Shown here piece after piece: positions 40,227 to 49,334 of a stretch of DNA of 64,000 nt (position 1 is the first letter of the stretch; each line of letters opens with the position of its first letter). The translations under genes were made by a program, and so were the position numbers. The stretch comes from Bifidobacterium eulemuris (GTDB lineage Bacteria; Actinomycetota; Actinomycetes; Actinomycetales; Bifidobacteriaceae): NCBI RefSeq assembly GCF_014898155.1, contig NZ_CP062938.1, forward strand, positions 1,860,001-1,924,000. The letters are read 5' to 3'. The notes under the pieces are model-generated. The model searched no databases and was not told the origin of the DNA. It was given only the letters and a program-made list of their open reading frames with translations.

Positions 40227-40240
40227 TGCATACGTTCGCA
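40227..40240. promoter_or_regulatory. LacI operator before third lacI gene
   Basis: TGCATACGTTCGCA, the exact reverse complement of TGCGAACGTATGCA at the malE promoter. A -10-like TAGAAT lies nearby on the minus strand. Confidence 0.65.
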
Positions 40241-40423
40241 AGGTCGTGCGGACGTTCGGCTCGCGGGCGTCGCGCCGGTGGTGACGTCGGATCCGGCAAA
40301 TAATAATCTAGATAAGTGGATGCCGTTACGATGATGTTCCAGGCGGCATCCACTGTTCACGTTGAGAATCGGCCGTGCGTCGCGACGCTCGCTCAGGCCG
40401 GTTCCTGGTTAGAAGGGCATATC

Positions 40424-42982
40424 ATGACTTCGTCCGTATCCGCAGCCACGTTCACTCCCGCCATGCGCCCGAAGATGGACGAGGCGGCCACGCTGAAAGG
40501 CGAACATTGGCGCGTCGGCGTGCTGTCCGACTCGCTGCTGCGTCTCGAATGGTCCGACATCGGCGAGTTCGAGGACAACGCCACTCAGATGGCGTTCAAT
40601 CGTGATTTCGGAGGGGAGGCGCCCCGATTCACGGTCGACGAGCGAGACGGACTGCTTATCGTCGAAACCGAAGCCCTGCGGCTGACCTACGATCGCAGGC
40701 CTTTCAGCAAGGAGGGCCTGAGCGTCGTGGTCAAAGGCGTGCCGCGCTCGCAGCGCAACACCTGGCATTACGGCGATGAACCTCACGGCAATCTGGGCGG
40801 CACCGCCCGTACCTTGGACGAGGTCGACGGCCGCACCGACATGGGGCTCGGCGTATGCTCTCTCGACGGGTGGGCCGTGATCGACGACTCCGCCTCGAAC
40901 GTGGTCGTGGACGCAGAACGGGTGAACGGCGAACCTAATCCGTTCGGGATGTGGGTCGCGCCGCGCTGTCATGAAGAGACCGATCTCTACTTCTTCGGCC
41001 ATGGTCTGCGGTTCAAGGATGCCGTGCGCGATCTCTATCGTCTGACCGGACCGACGCCGTTGTTGCCGCGCTTCGCGTTGGGCAACTGGTGGAGCCGCTA
41101 CCATCGCTACACCGAGACGGAATACCTCGACCTGATGGACCGTTTCGAAGCTGAGAAACTGCCGTTCACCACCGCCGTCATCGATATGGACTGGCACCTG
41201 GTCGATGCCGTCGACCCCAAGTACGGCTCCGGTTGGACCGGATACACATGGAATCCCGAATTCTTCCCCGATCCGGAGCGGTTCCTGAGCGAGCTGCGCC
41301 GTCGCGGTATGAAAACCACGCTCAACGTGCATCCGCGCGACGGCGTGCGCGCCTTCGAAAAACCATACGCCGACATGGCCGCCGCCATGGGCGTGAACGC
41401 CGAGGCGGGCGAGCCGGTGGAATTCGATCTGACCAGCCCGAAGTTCATGGAAGCCTACTTCGCCATGCATCATGGGCTGGAAGGCGAAGGCGTCGACTTC
41501 TGGTGGCTGGACTGGCAGCAGGGTGGCGTGACCCGCATGCCCGGTCTCGACCCGCTGTGGATGCTCAACCACCTGCATTACCTGGATTCCGGGCGCGGCG
41601 GTCGCTGGCCGCTCACCTTCTCCCGCTACGCCGGCCCAGGTTCGCACCGCTACCCGGTCGGTTTCTCGGGGGACACCGTGGTGACCTGGGAATCGTTGAA
41701 ATTCCAGCCCGAGTTCACCGCCACCGCCTCGAATATCGGCTACGGCTGGTGGAGCCACGACATCGGCGGCCATATGTTCGGCTACCGCGACGACGAACTC
41801 GAGGCGCGCTGGTATCAGCTGGGCGTGTTCAGTCCCATCAACCGCCTGCACTCCACCGACTCGCCATTCAACGGCAAGGAGCCGTGGAACTTCGACGGCA
41901 ACACGCGTGAGGCGATGAACAAGGCCCTGCGCCTGCGCCACGAGCTGCTCCCGTACCTGTACACGATGAACTGGCGCGCGGCCTTCGCAGGCGAACCCAT
42001 CGTGCAGCCGATGTACTGGGAGGCGCCCAACAACGACAGCGCCTACGATTACCGCAACGAATTCCGCTTCGGCAGCGAACTGCTGGTCGCGCCCATCGTG
42101 GACCCCGCCGATGCCGACGTGCGCCGCGCGAAAGCGGACGTATGGCTGCCTCAAGGCGAATGGTTCGACTTCTTCGACGGCCGCCGATACGTCTCCGCCG
42201 ACGAGAACGGTCGCCGTCTGTCCGTATGGCGCGAGCTCGACCGCATCCCTGTGTTCGCCAAAGCCGGTGCGATCGTGCCGATGCAGCCGCTGGGCGGTGC
42301 GGCCGACCCGATCGAAGCCGGCACGCGTTGCAACGATGTCGCCAACCCGTATGCCATGCATGTGGTGGCGTTCCCCGGAGCGGACGGCGCGTTCACGCTA
42401 TGCGAGGACGCCGGGCGCTTCACAAAGGCCGAGGATCTCGAGTCCGCCGCACGCGAAGCGGGCCTCGCCCAAACCGATATGCGTCTGGCTTGGAACGCGG
42501 ATGGTTCTGGCTGCACATTCGCCATCGAACCTGTGCGTGGCGAAACCTCATCTGTGCCGGAAAAGCGCGAATGGACCGTCGTGTTGCGTGGCGTCTCCCC
42601 GGTGGCCTGCAGGGTCGCGGTGGACGGCGTCGACACCGACGTCGAGGTCTTCTACGATCGCGCGACGCTGAGCGCCAGCGTGACGCTGCCCGCGATCCCC
42701 GTCACCGCGCGCGTCGTCATCACGTTCACCCCCGCCGATGGCGGCACGACGCTGTTGGCCGACAATCCGGTGCATGACGACGCTTTCGCAGTGCTCAACA
42801 GCGCGCAGATGCTGTTCCTCACCAAAGGCAAGGCCATGGAGATGGTCGATCGTCTCGGTGTGGGCGCGCTCGCGGGCCTGCGCGCCTTGGAACGCGACAA
42901 GCGCGGCGAAGGCGACTTCTGGCAGTCGCATATGCCCGAGGGCGTGATCTGCGCTCTTGAGGAGATTCTGCTGCGTTCATAG
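40424..42982 (+). CDS. GH31 alpha-glucosidase / glycoside hydrolase
   Basis: 852-residue GH31 enzyme without signal peptide. N-terminal beta-sandwich, then the barrel from LPRFALGNWWSRYHRYTETEY. The nucleophile region reads FWWLDWQQGG where many members have WxDMNE. The acid/base region is RYPVGFSGDTVVTW, followed by GYGWWSHDIGGHMFG. The C-terminal 200 residues are beta-rich. The DWQQG variant occurs in a group distinct from maltase-type GH31, so the substrate may be another alpha-glucoside or alpha-xyloside. ATG 40424 has AAGGG 7-8 bases upstream; the longer frame from 40316 overlaps the promoter space. Confidence 0.9.
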   Translation: MTSSVSAATFTPAMRPKMDEAATLKGEHWRVGVLSDSLLRLEWSDIGEFEDNATQMAFNRDFGGEAPRFTVDERDGLLIVETEALRLTYDRRPFSKEGLSVVVKGVPRSQRNTWHYGDEPHGNLGGTARTLDEVDGRTDMGLGVCSLDGWAVIDDSASNVVVDAERVNGEPNPFGMWVAPRCHEETDLYFFGHGLRFKDAVRDLYRLTGPTPLLPRFALGNWWSRYHRYTETEYLDLMDRFEAEKLPFTTAVIDMDWHLVDAVDPKYGSGWTGYTWNPEFFPDPERFLSELRRRGMKTTLNVHPRDGVRAFEKPYADMAAAMGVNAEAGEPVEFDLTSPKFMEAYFAMHHGLEGEGVDFWWLDWQQGGVTRMPGLDPLWMLNHLHYLDSGRGGRWPLTFSRYAGPGSHRYPVGFSGDTVVTWESLKFQPEFTATASNIGYGWWSHDIGGHMFGYRDDELEARWYQLGVFSPINRLHSTDSPFNGKEPWNFDGNTREAMNKALRLRHELLPYLYTMNWRAAFAGEPIVQPMYWEAPNNDSAYDYRNEFRFGSELLVAPIVDPADADVRRAKADVWLPQGEWFDFFDGRRYVSADENGRRLSVWRELDRIPVFAKAGAIVPMQPLGGAADPIEAGTRCNDVANPYAMHVVAFPGADGAFTLCEDAGRFTKAEDLESAAREAGLAQTDMRLAWNADGSGCTFAIEPVRGETSSVPEKREWTVVLRGVSPVACRVAVDGVDTDVEVFYDRATLSASVTLPAIPVTARVVITFTPADGGTTLLADNPVHDDAFAVLNSAQMLFLTKGKAMEMVDRLGVGALAGLRALERDKRGEGDFWQSHMPEGVICALEEILLRS

Positions 42983-43091
42983 CCGCGTCGGAATCGGAAT
43001 TCGATGACGCATCGGTGTTCGTTCGGTTCACCGGGCGTCATCGAAGACCGCCCCACACGGCGTATTGGTGTAGCGTCGCGTATGCCTTTCC

Positions 43092-44438
43092 TTATGTGAT
43101 GGCGAAGGCGGCGTACAGGGGCAGGCTGTGGAGCGGCACGTCCGTTCCGGAAACGACGTCGACGCCAAAGTCCCGTTCGGAAAGGCGGTACGCCACAGGG
43201 GAGTGGCCTTCGCGGACGAATCTGGCCAAGCTCTTCGCCGTGACATTCCGCGCGGATTTCACCTCGATAGGGATGGCTTCGGCCATGTCGTTCTGGAATA
43301 CGAAATCCAATTCTCCGCGTTCCTTGCCCTTCGGCGTCCAATACAACGTCTTCAATCCGGCCGCTTTGAGGGTCTGCATGACATAGTTCTCCGCCAAAGC
43401 GCCGCGGAAGTCCGAAGACAGTAATTGCGCGGTCTGCGGGTTGAGGAACACCTCGGCTTTGATTCCGAACTTGGAGAACATGAGACCGGTGTCGGCCATG
43501 TAGATTTTGAAGTAGCTTCCTTCCTCGTCGGTGTATTCGGTCAGCGGCGGCGTACTGTCCTGCGTCATGTCGTTGCGGCTGACGATGCCGGCCGCCTCCA
43601 GCCATTCGAGCGGTTCGAGAAGACGCTCGCGGCGGCCTCCGCGGACCACTTCGGAATATTTGAACTTCTTGGTCGAAGAACGAAGAAGCTGCTTCGGCAG
43701 GCTGTCCCAAATCCGTTTGGCGGAAACCCCGCTGATGCCGTTGTCGGGATCCGTCATATCGTTCACGTAGGTGTCGTTGATTTCCTGCTGCTCCTGCGCC
43801 ACCGCTTCGAAGGAATGCGTGGAGCGGTAGACGTCCACGACTTTGGGCATGCCGCCGATGACGAGATAGCGTCGATACAGATCCAAAGCCTTGTCGTGCA
43901 GGATGAACGAGCGCGGGTTGGCCGCGTGGTCTCGTATGGAATCGGCCAGGTGGGTTTCGTCGAGCGCCCACAGGAATTCCTCGAAATCAAGCGGCATCAG
44001 CTCGAGCTGACGCACTCCGGAGGGGAATGGCAGCGTGCGTTTCTTGATGGTGACGCCAAGCAGACTTCCGGTCGCGATGATTCGCCATTGCGAGCCGGAG
44101 AAGAAGCGCAACGCATTCAAGGCGCGCTCGCTGAGTTGGATTTCGTCGAGGAAAATAAGTGTTTTGCCGGGGGTTGCGATACGTCCCGAATACTCCTGTA
44201 TGCGGGCGACGATGGCATCCGTGTCGTTGGTTGGCACGGCGAAGATGCGTTCGATGGTGCTGAGATCGGTCTGGAAATCCAATTCGATGACGTCATCATG
44301 AAAGAGCGTGTGGGCGAGATGCCTCACCATGGAGGTCTTGCCGGTTCGACGAGCTCCGCGGATGAGCAGTGGGTGCGTGTCTCCCGAAGTTGCCCAAGTC
44401 TCAATGGTTTGCGCGAGTTTGCGCGGCATATAGTCCAT
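43092..44438 (-). CDS. AAA ATPase with DUF4143 C-terminal domain
   Basis: 448 residues. Walker A in RGARRTGKTSMVRHLA (about residue 25-40), Walker B in TLIFLDEIQLSERAL, then sensor-like IIATGSLLG. The C-terminal part is DUF4143 with a nuclease-like motif (GELDFVFQN...IPIEVKSARN, reminiscent of PD-(D/E)xK with the residues D, E and K). Such proteins are common, often mobile or accessory, and their role is unknown. AAGGAG precedes ATG 44438; an in-frame ATG at 44480 lies inside the repeat array. Flanked by the array, which probably regulates it. Confidence 0.88.
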   Translation of the reverse strand: MDYMPRKLAQTIETWATSGDTHPLLIRGARRTGKTSMVRHLAHTLFHDDVIELDFQTDLSTIERIFAVPTNDTDAIVARIQEYSGRIATPGKTLIFLDEIQLSERALNALRFFSGSQWRIIATGSLLGVTIKKRTLPFPSGVRQLELMPLDFEEFLWALDETHLADSIRDHAANPRSFILHDKALDLYRRYLVIGGMPKVVDVYRSTHSFEAVAQEQQEINDTYVNDMTDPDNGISGVSAKRIWDSLPKQLLRSSTKKFKYSEVVRGGRRERLLEPLEWLEAAGIVSRNDMTQDSTPPLTEYTDEEGSYFKIYMADTGLMFSKFGIKAEVFLNPQTAQLLSSDFRGALAENYVMQTLKAAGLKTLYWTPKGKERGELDFVFQNDMAEAIPIEVKSARNVTAKSLARFVREGHSPVAYRLSERDFGVDVVSGTDVPLHSLPLYAAFAIT

Positions 44439-44474
44439 TTCCGCTCCTTCCGCATGGGATTGCAATCCCGTCGT

Positions 44475-44573
44475 GTACACGAAATTGTATCATTTCGTGT
44501 ACATGGTGTACACGAAATTAGGTGAAAACGTGTACATGGTGTACACGAATTTATGTGATTTCGTGTACATGAG
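44475..44573. repeat. Three tandem 33-base repeats with internal dyads
   Basis: Units at 44475, 44508 and 44541, each beginning GTACACGAA and ending TTTCGTGTACATG-type (the middle unit AACGTGTACATGGT). Half-sites GTACACGAAAT and ATTTCGTGTAC alternate about every 16.5 bases, giving three inverted repeats. Confidence 0.92.
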
Positions 44574-44610
44574 GGTCTGTCGGGTTACTGTCGAGCTGTG
44601 GCGACGCGAA

Positions 44611-44631
44611 CTTGCGTTGCTGCGGCTCAAC
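44611..44631. promoter_or_regulatory. Upstream HAIR-like HspR operator
   Basis: CTTGCGT-TGCTGCG-GCTCAAC, a near match to the HAIR consensus CTTGAGT-N7-ACTCAAG. Confidence 0.65.
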
Positions 44632-44658
44632 TTTTTTGTGTGGATGTGGGAATAAAAG

Positions 44659-44692
44659 TTGACGTGGTAAAGTTGAGTGGTGTAGGCTCAAG
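44659..44692 (+). promoter_or_regulatory. dnaK promoter with HAIR operator
   Basis: TTGACG (44659-44664), 18 bases, TAGGCT (44683-44688). The HAIR element GTTGAGT-GGTGTAG-GCTCAAG (44672-44692) covers the spacer and -10, so HspR would repress it directly. Confidence 0.8.
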
Positions 44693-44820
44693 TTTTGGAA
44701 CGGGTCGGATGGCGGATCGCAAGAGAGGCCGGAAGCCCGAAGAGGAAACGTGAGCGGGAAACCGTGAAACAACAACGCGCCGCGGGCGAGCCGGGGCGCA
44801 CAATATAAGGAGCACACATT

Positions 44821-46680
44821 ATGGCACGTGCAGTTGGCATCGATCTGGGTACCACCAATTCCTGCATCGCAACGCTGGAAGGCGGCGAGCCCACCGTTAT
44901 CGTCAACGCCGAAGGCATGCGCACCACCCCGTCCGTGGTGGCGTTCAGCAAGTCCGGTGAAATCCTCGTCGGCGAGGTGGCCAAGCGTCAGGCCGTCACC
45001 AACGTCGACCGCACCATCTCCTCCGTCAAGCGCCACATGGGCACCGACTGGACCGTCGACATCGACGGCAAGAAGTGGACCCCGCAGGAGATCTCCGCGC
45101 AGGTGCTGATGAAGCTCAAGCGCGACGCCGAAGCCTACCTGGGCGAGCCCGTCACCGACGCGGTCATCACCTGCCCGGCGTACTTCAACGACGCCCAGCG
45201 TCAGGCCACCAAGGACGCCGGCACCATCGCCGGCCTCAACGTGCTGCGCATCATCAACGAGCCCACCGCCGCGGCCCTCGCCTACGGTCTGGAGAAGGGC
45301 AAGGAGGACGAGCGCATCCTGGTCTTCGATCTCGGCGGCGGCACCTTCGACGTCTCCCTGCTGGAGATCGGCAAGGACGACGACGGCTTCTCCACCATCC
45401 AGGTGCAGGCCACCAACGGCGACAACCACCTGGGCGGCGACGATTGGGACCAGAAGATCATCGACTGGCTCGTCGGCGAAGTCAAGAACAAGTACGGCGT
45501 CGACCTGGCCAAGGACAAGATCGCCCTGCAGCGTCTGAAGGAAGCCGCCGAGCAGGCCAAGAAGGAGCTCTCCTCCTCGACCTCAACCTCCATCTCCATG
45601 CAGTATCTGGCCATGACCCCCGACGGCACTCCGGTGCACCTCGACGAGCAGCTCTCCCGCGCCCGCTTCGAGGAGATGACCTCCGACCTGCTGGGCCGCT
45701 GCCGCACGCCGTTCAACAACGTGCTGCGCGACGCCGGCATCTCCGTGGGCGATATCGACCACGTGGTGCTGGTCGGCGGCTCCACCCGTATGCCCGCCGT
45801 CAAGGAGCTCGTCAAGGAGCTCACCGGCGGCAAGGAGCCGAACCAGTCCGTGAACCCGGATGAGGTCGTGGCCGTGGGCGCCGCCGTGCAGTCCGGCGTC
45901 ATCAAGGGCGACCGCAAGGATGTGCTGCTGATCGACGTGACCCCGCTGTCGCTGGGCATCGAGACCAAGGGCGGCATCATGACCAAGCTCATCGACCGCA
46001 ACACCGCCATCCCGACCAAGCGCAGCGAGGTGTTCTCCACCGCCGAGGACAACCAGCCCTCCGTGCTTATCCAGGTCTATCAGGGCGAGCGCGAGTTCGC
46101 GCGCGACAACAAGCCGCTGGGCACCTTCGAGCTGACCGGCATCGCTCCGGCTCCGCGTGGCGTGCCGCAGATCGAGGTCACCTTCGATATCGACGCCAAC
46201 GGCATCGTGCACGTCTCCGCCAAGGACAAGGGCACCGGCAAGGAGCAGTCCATGACCATCACCGGCGGTTCCGGCCTGCCGAAGGACGAGATCGACCGCA
46301 TGGTCAAGGAAGCCGAGGCGCACGAAGCCGAGGACAAGAAGCGCAAGGAGGAGGCCGAAACCCGCAACCAGGCCGAGGCGTTCGCCTACTCCACCGAAAA
46401 GCTCGTCAACGACAACAAGGACAAGCTTTCCGATGACGTGGTCAAGGAAGTGACCGAGAAGGTCGAAGCTCTGAAGGAATCCCTGAAGGGCGAGGACATC
46501 GAGGCCGTCAAGACCGCCCAGACCTCCCTGATGGAATCCGCCCAGAAGATCGGCCAGGCCCTCTACGCCCAGCAGGGTGCCGAAGGTGCGACCGCCGATG
46601 GCGCCGCCGGTGCCGCGGGTGCCGGCTCCGACGACGACACCGTCGAAGCCGAGGTCGTGGACGACGAGGACAACAAGTGA
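44821..46680 (+). CDS. dnaK: Molecular chaperone DnaK (Hsp70)
   Basis: ATP-driven Hsp70 folding unprotected proteins with DnaJ and GrpE. 619 residues, the usual length in actinobacteria. Nucleotide-binding motifs: [12 protein letters not shown] at the N-terminus, [16 protein letters not shown] near residue 163, and [12 protein letters not shown] near residue 318. Substrate-binding domain starts after [14 protein letters not shown]. The C-terminus is acidic and ends [15 protein letters not shown] lies 9 bases before ATG 44821. First gene of the heat-shock operon, under HspR control through HAIR sites. Confidence 0.98.
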   Translation: MARAVGIDLGTTNSCIATLEGGEPTVIVNAEGMRTTPSVVAFSKSGEILVGEVAKRQAVTNVDRTISSVKRHMGTDWTVDIDGKKWTPQEISAQVLMKLKRDAEAYLGEPVTDAVITCPAYFNDAQRQATKDAGTIAGLNVLRIINEPTAAALAYGLEKGKEDERILVFDLGGGTFDVSLLEIGKDDDGFSTIQVQATNGDNHLGGDDWDQKIIDWLVGEVKNKYGVDLAKDKIALQRLKEAAEQAKKELSSSTSTSISMQYLAMTPDGTPVHLDEQLSRARFEEMTSDLLGRCRTPFNNVLRDAGISVGDIDHVVLVGGSTRMPAVKELVKELTGGKEPNQSVNPDEVVAVGAAVQSGVIKGDRKDVLLIDVTPLSLGIETKGGIMTKLIDRNTAIPTKRSEVFSTAEDNQPSVLIQVYQGEREFARDNKPLGTFELTGIAPAPRGVPQIEVTFDIDANGIVHVSAKDKGTGKEQSMTITGGSGLPKDEIDRMVKEAEAHEAEDKKRKEEAETRNQAEAFAYSTEKLVNDNKDKLSDDVVKEVTEKVEALKESLKGEDIEAVKTAQTSLMESAQKIGQALYAQQGAEGATADGAAGAAGAGSDDDTVEAEVVDDEDNK

Positions 46681-47333
46681 TGTCTGAGTTCAACAAGGAC
46701 GACTATCTGAACGATCTGCCGGACGCCGATCAGGCCGCCGATCAGGCCGCCGACCAGCCCGCCGACCAGCCCGCCGACAACGCGGACCAGGCGGCCGGTC
46801 CGGCTCCGGCGGACGCCGCCGAGGCTCCCGCTGAGGGCGCGGAGAACGAAGCGGCGGACACGAAGGCCGGCGACGGAGAATCCGCCGACGATACCCTGAC
46901 CCCGCTGGGCAAAGCCAAGCAGGAGGCCGCGGAATACTTGGAGGCCTTGCAGCGCGAGCGCGCGGAGTTCATCAACTTCCGCAACCGCGCGCAGAAGGAG
47001 CAGGAGCGTTTCCGCCAGCACGGCATCATCGACGTGCTCACCGCCCTGCTGCCTGCACTCGACGATATCGACCGCATCCGCGAGCACGGCGAGATGGACG
47101 ACTCCTTCAAGGCCGTCGCCGCCAAGTTCGACAAAGCCTTCGAGAAGTTCGGCGTGGAGAAGTTCGGCGAAAAAGGCGAGGACTTCGACCCGACCAAGCA
47201 TGACGCGATCCTGCACAAGCCGGACGCGCAGGCCGAGAAGGAGACCGTCGACACCGTGGTGGAGGCCGGCTACCGCATCGGCGACCGTGTGATCCGCGCC
47301 GCCCGCGTCGTCGTCGCCTCACCCCAGAACTGA
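46680..47333 (+). CDS. grpE: Nucleotide exchange factor GrpE
   Basis: 217 residues. Swaps ADP for ATP on DnaK. The start overlaps the dnaK stop (TGATG), giving translational coupling. An N-terminal acidic, Ala/Pro-rich tail of about 60 residues (DQAADQPADQPADN) precedes the coiled-coil (EALQRERAEFINFRNRAQKEQ) and the C-terminal beta-wing (HDAILHKP, VEAGYRIGDRVIRAARVVVA). The acidic tail is longer than usual but is a known variable feature. Confidence 0.95.
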   Translation: MSEFNKDDYLNDLPDADQAADQAADQPADQPADNADQAAGPAPADAAEAPAEGAENEAADTKAGDGESADDTLTPLGKAKQEAAEYLEALQRERAEFINFRNRAQKEQERFRQHGIIDVLTALLPALDDIDRIREHGEMDDSFKAVAAKFDKAFEKFGVEKFGEKGEDFDPTKHDAILHKPDAQAEKETVDTVVEAGYRIGDRVIRAARVVVASPQN

Positions 47334-47342
47334 TTGTGCTCG

Positions 47343-47425
47343 TCATCCGAGCGAGGCATCCTGTCATTCCGAGCGGAGTCGAGGAATCTCTCGAGATTCT
47401 TGCGCCTCCGCTCAGGATGACAGGA
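47343..47425. repeat. Dispersed palindromic repeat between grpE and dnaJ
   Basis: CTGTCATTCCGAGCGGAG at about 47359 and the inverted CTCCGCTCAGGATGACAG at about 47407-47425 form an imperfect hairpin within the operon's spacer. It could tune grpE-dnaJ transcript stability. Confidence 0.7.
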
Positions 47426-47461
47426 CTGGAAAACAATGACTTATAACGAAAGGAGGCAGTG

Positions 47462-48475
47462 ATGGCTGAGAATGAATGGTTGACCAAGGATTTCTACAAG
47501 GTCCTCGGTGTCTCCAAGGACGCCTCGGAATCCGACATCACCAAGGCCTACCGCAAGCTGGCCCGTCAATACCATCCCGACCTCAACAAAACCAAGGAAG
47601 CCGAGGAGAAATTCAAAGACATCTCCGAAGCCTACGACGTGTTGAGCAATAAGGACCAACGTCAGAAGTACGACGCCATCCGCCAGTTCGGCATGGGCGG
47701 CGCGCGTTTCGCCGGCGGCGGTGCGGGCGGATTCGATGGCGCCGGCTTCTCCGACATCTTCGGATCGATGTTCGGCGGCGGCATGGGCGGCAACGGTTCG
47801 CGCGTCCGCTTCCAGACGCAGGGCGGCGGACAGCCGAACCTCAACGACATCTTCTCGATGTTCGGAGGCGCGGCCGGAGCCGGTCAAGGCGGCTCCCCGT
47901 ACGGCGCGGGCGCGCAGTACGGCTACGAGCAGACGCCGCGGCCCGAGGATGGCGAGGACCGCAACTCGCAGATCAGCCTGACTTTCCGCCAGGCGGTGAA
48001 GGGCGCGACCGTCAGCCTGTCCGTCGATGGCAAGAAGTTCAAGGCGCATGTGCCCGCAGGCGTCAAGGACGGCCAGAAGATCAAACTCTCCGGCAAGGGC
48101 AAGCCCGGCCGCAATGGCGGCAAAACCGGCGATCTGTATCTGAATGTGTCCGTCAAAGCCGATCCGCGGTTCTCGATGCGCGGCGACGACATCGTCATGG
48201 TCTTGCCCGTCACCGTGGGCGAGGCGGTGGCCGGAGCGAAAATCGAGGTTTCGGACATCGACGGCAATCCCGTCACCTTCAAAGTGCCCGCCGGCTCGTC
48301 CAGCGGCAGCGAAGTGACGATCCCGGGCAAAGGCGTGCGGTCCGGCAACCGGTCCGGCGATCTGATCGGCCGTGTCGAGATCCATGTTCCGGCCAAACCG
48401 GGCTTGGGCCTCAAACGCGCGGCTAAGGAATTCGACAAGGAATCCGGCGACTTCGCCGACACCCTGGGTCGATAA
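47462..48475 (+). CDS. dnaJ: DnaJ-type co-chaperone without zinc finger
   Basis: 337-residue Hsp40 that stimulates DnaK ATPase. J domain at residues about 8-75 with HPD in YHPDLNK. A Gly/Phe-rich linker ([18 protein letters not shown]...GGGMGG) follows, then the two beta-sandwich C-terminal domains (from [16 protein letters not shown]). The four CxxCxGxG repeats are absent, making it a type II (CbpA-like) DnaJ. ATG 47462 has AAAGGAGG 7 bases upstream. The spacer from grpE carries a repeat hairpin. Confidence 0.95.
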   Translation: MAENEWLTKDFYKVLGVSKDASESDITKAYRKLARQYHPDLNKTKEAEEKFKDISEAYDVLSNKDQRQKYDAIRQFGMGGARFAGGGAGGFDGAGFSDIFGSMFGGGMGGNGSRVRFQTQGGGQPNLNDIFSMFGGAAGAGQGGSPYGAGAQYGYEQTPRPEDGEDRNSQISLTFRQAVKGATVSLSVDGKKFKAHVPAGVKDGQKIKLSGKGKPGRNGGKTGDLYLNVSVKADPRFSMRGDDIVMVLPVTVGEAVAGAKIEVSDIDGNPVTFKVPAGSSSGSEVTIPGKGVRSGNRSGDLIGRVEIHVPAKPGLGLKRAAKEFDKESGDFADTLGR

Positions 48476-48487
48476 CGACACCACACC

Positions 48488-48523
48488 ATGCGGGCGGTTC
48501 CCTCGCCGAGGGGCCGCCCGCAT
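48488..48523 (+). terminator. GC-rich hairpin between dnaJ and hspR
   Basis: ATGCGGGCGG pairs with CCGCCCGCAT around a loop that has its own CCCTC-GAGGG pair. No T-run follows, so it may only attenuate hspR transcription. Confidence 0.55.
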
Positions 48524-48549
48524 AACAACACCAGCAAGGAGGGTCGAAG

Positions 48550-49113
48550 ATGGCGCGACCGATACAACAGATGCGTCAGCTGTACGCGATGTGCGCGACG
48601 GCCCTCGTCATGGGCCGTGCCGATTTGGACGGTGCCGACGAGGTCGGTTTCGACGTCTCCCTGCCCATCTTCTCCGTCGGGCAGGCCGCCGAACTGGCCG
48701 GCGTGCATCCCCAAACCCTGCGGCAATACGACCGTGTGGGACTGGTGGTGCCACAGCGCACCGAAGGCGGCGCGCGGCGCTACTGCCTGCGCGACATCGC
48801 CCGCTTGGCGCAAGCCCAGAGGCTCAGCCAGGATGAAGGCATCAACGTGGCCGGCATCACACGCATTCTGGAACTTCAGGAGGAGAACCGCCAACTGCGT
48901 CGGCAGAACCGCAGACTGCAGGCCGCTGGCGAGGACAGCGTATTCGCCGCGGGCCGTGACGGCGACATCGTCGAAGTGCAGCGGTCCAACAGCGCCCGCA
49001 TGTGGCGTCGGGCGATACGGCAGGATGCGCGGGCGCTTCCTTCCCGCCACGAGCCGTATGAGGAGAACGACGTGGACGACTCCAAATCCGTGGTCATTTG
49101 GGGCTGGCGCTGA
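48550..49113 (+). CDS. hspR: HspR heat-shock repressor (MerR family)
   Basis: 187 residues. Represses the dnaK operon by binding HAIR sites, using DnaK as co-repressor in actinobacteria. The MerR HTH starts at about residue 40: FSVGQAAELAGVHPQTLRQYDRVGLV, with RTEGGARRYCLRDI. A coiled-coil (RILELQEENRQLRRQNRRLQ) follows. An N-terminal extension of about 38 residues and a longer C-terminus make it larger than the 130-150 residues of Streptomyces HspR. AAGGAGG is 8 bases before ATG 48550. Confidence 0.93.
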   Translation: MARPIQQMRQLYAMCATALVMGRADLDGADEVGFDVSLPIFSVGQAAELAGVHPQTLRQYDRVGLVVPQRTEGGARRYCLRDIARLAQAQRLSQDEGINVAGITRILELQEENRQLRRQNRRLQAAGEDSVFAAGRDGDIVEVQRSNSARMWRRAIRQDARALPSRHEPYEENDVDDSKSVVIWGWR

Positions 49114-49334
49114 TATCTTTTCGCTCTGACACGGGCCGGAATTCCCGAAAAACTCCGTGTTTATGCCATAAGGGATAAAGCGAATCCTTCAAGCCAGACA
49201 TTGCGGCGATCATAACCAGCCCCTGATATCGTGATGATTGCTCGAAACTGTCCGCCCCGTTGACGTCCCGGGGGGGGGGGGGTATTCTTTTTCTGACCTG
49301 TGCGAACGGTTCATCTGAATGATAAGGGGCGGTG
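49114..49334 (+). other. Intergenic region with phase-variable promoter
   Basis: About 220 bases after hspR without a gene. Its right part contains the poly-G promoter described separately. Confidence 0.7.
49260..49288 (+). promoter_or_regulatory. Promoter whose spacer contains a G13 tract
   Basis: TTGACG (49260-49265) and TATTCT (49283-49288) are 17 bases apart; the spacer is TCCC plus thirteen G (49270-49282). Slipped-strand changes in the G-run would change the spacing. Both hexamers match the consensus well. Confidence 0.78.

Larger units (their letters stand above)
44439..44820 (+). other. Regulatory spacer between ATPase and dnaK
   Basis: About 380 bases without a supported gene. It holds the triplicated 33-base repeat (44475-44573), two HAIR-like boxes and the dnaK promoter. 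Confidence 0.75.

Noticed and set aside
40409..42361. 650-codon minus-strand open frame
   Set aside because: Antisense of the GH31 gene.
44473..44655. 60-codon frame with an 11-residue repeat
   Set aside because: The repeat follows from three 33-base DNA units; no Shine-Dalgarno is visible and the dyads explain the DNA better.
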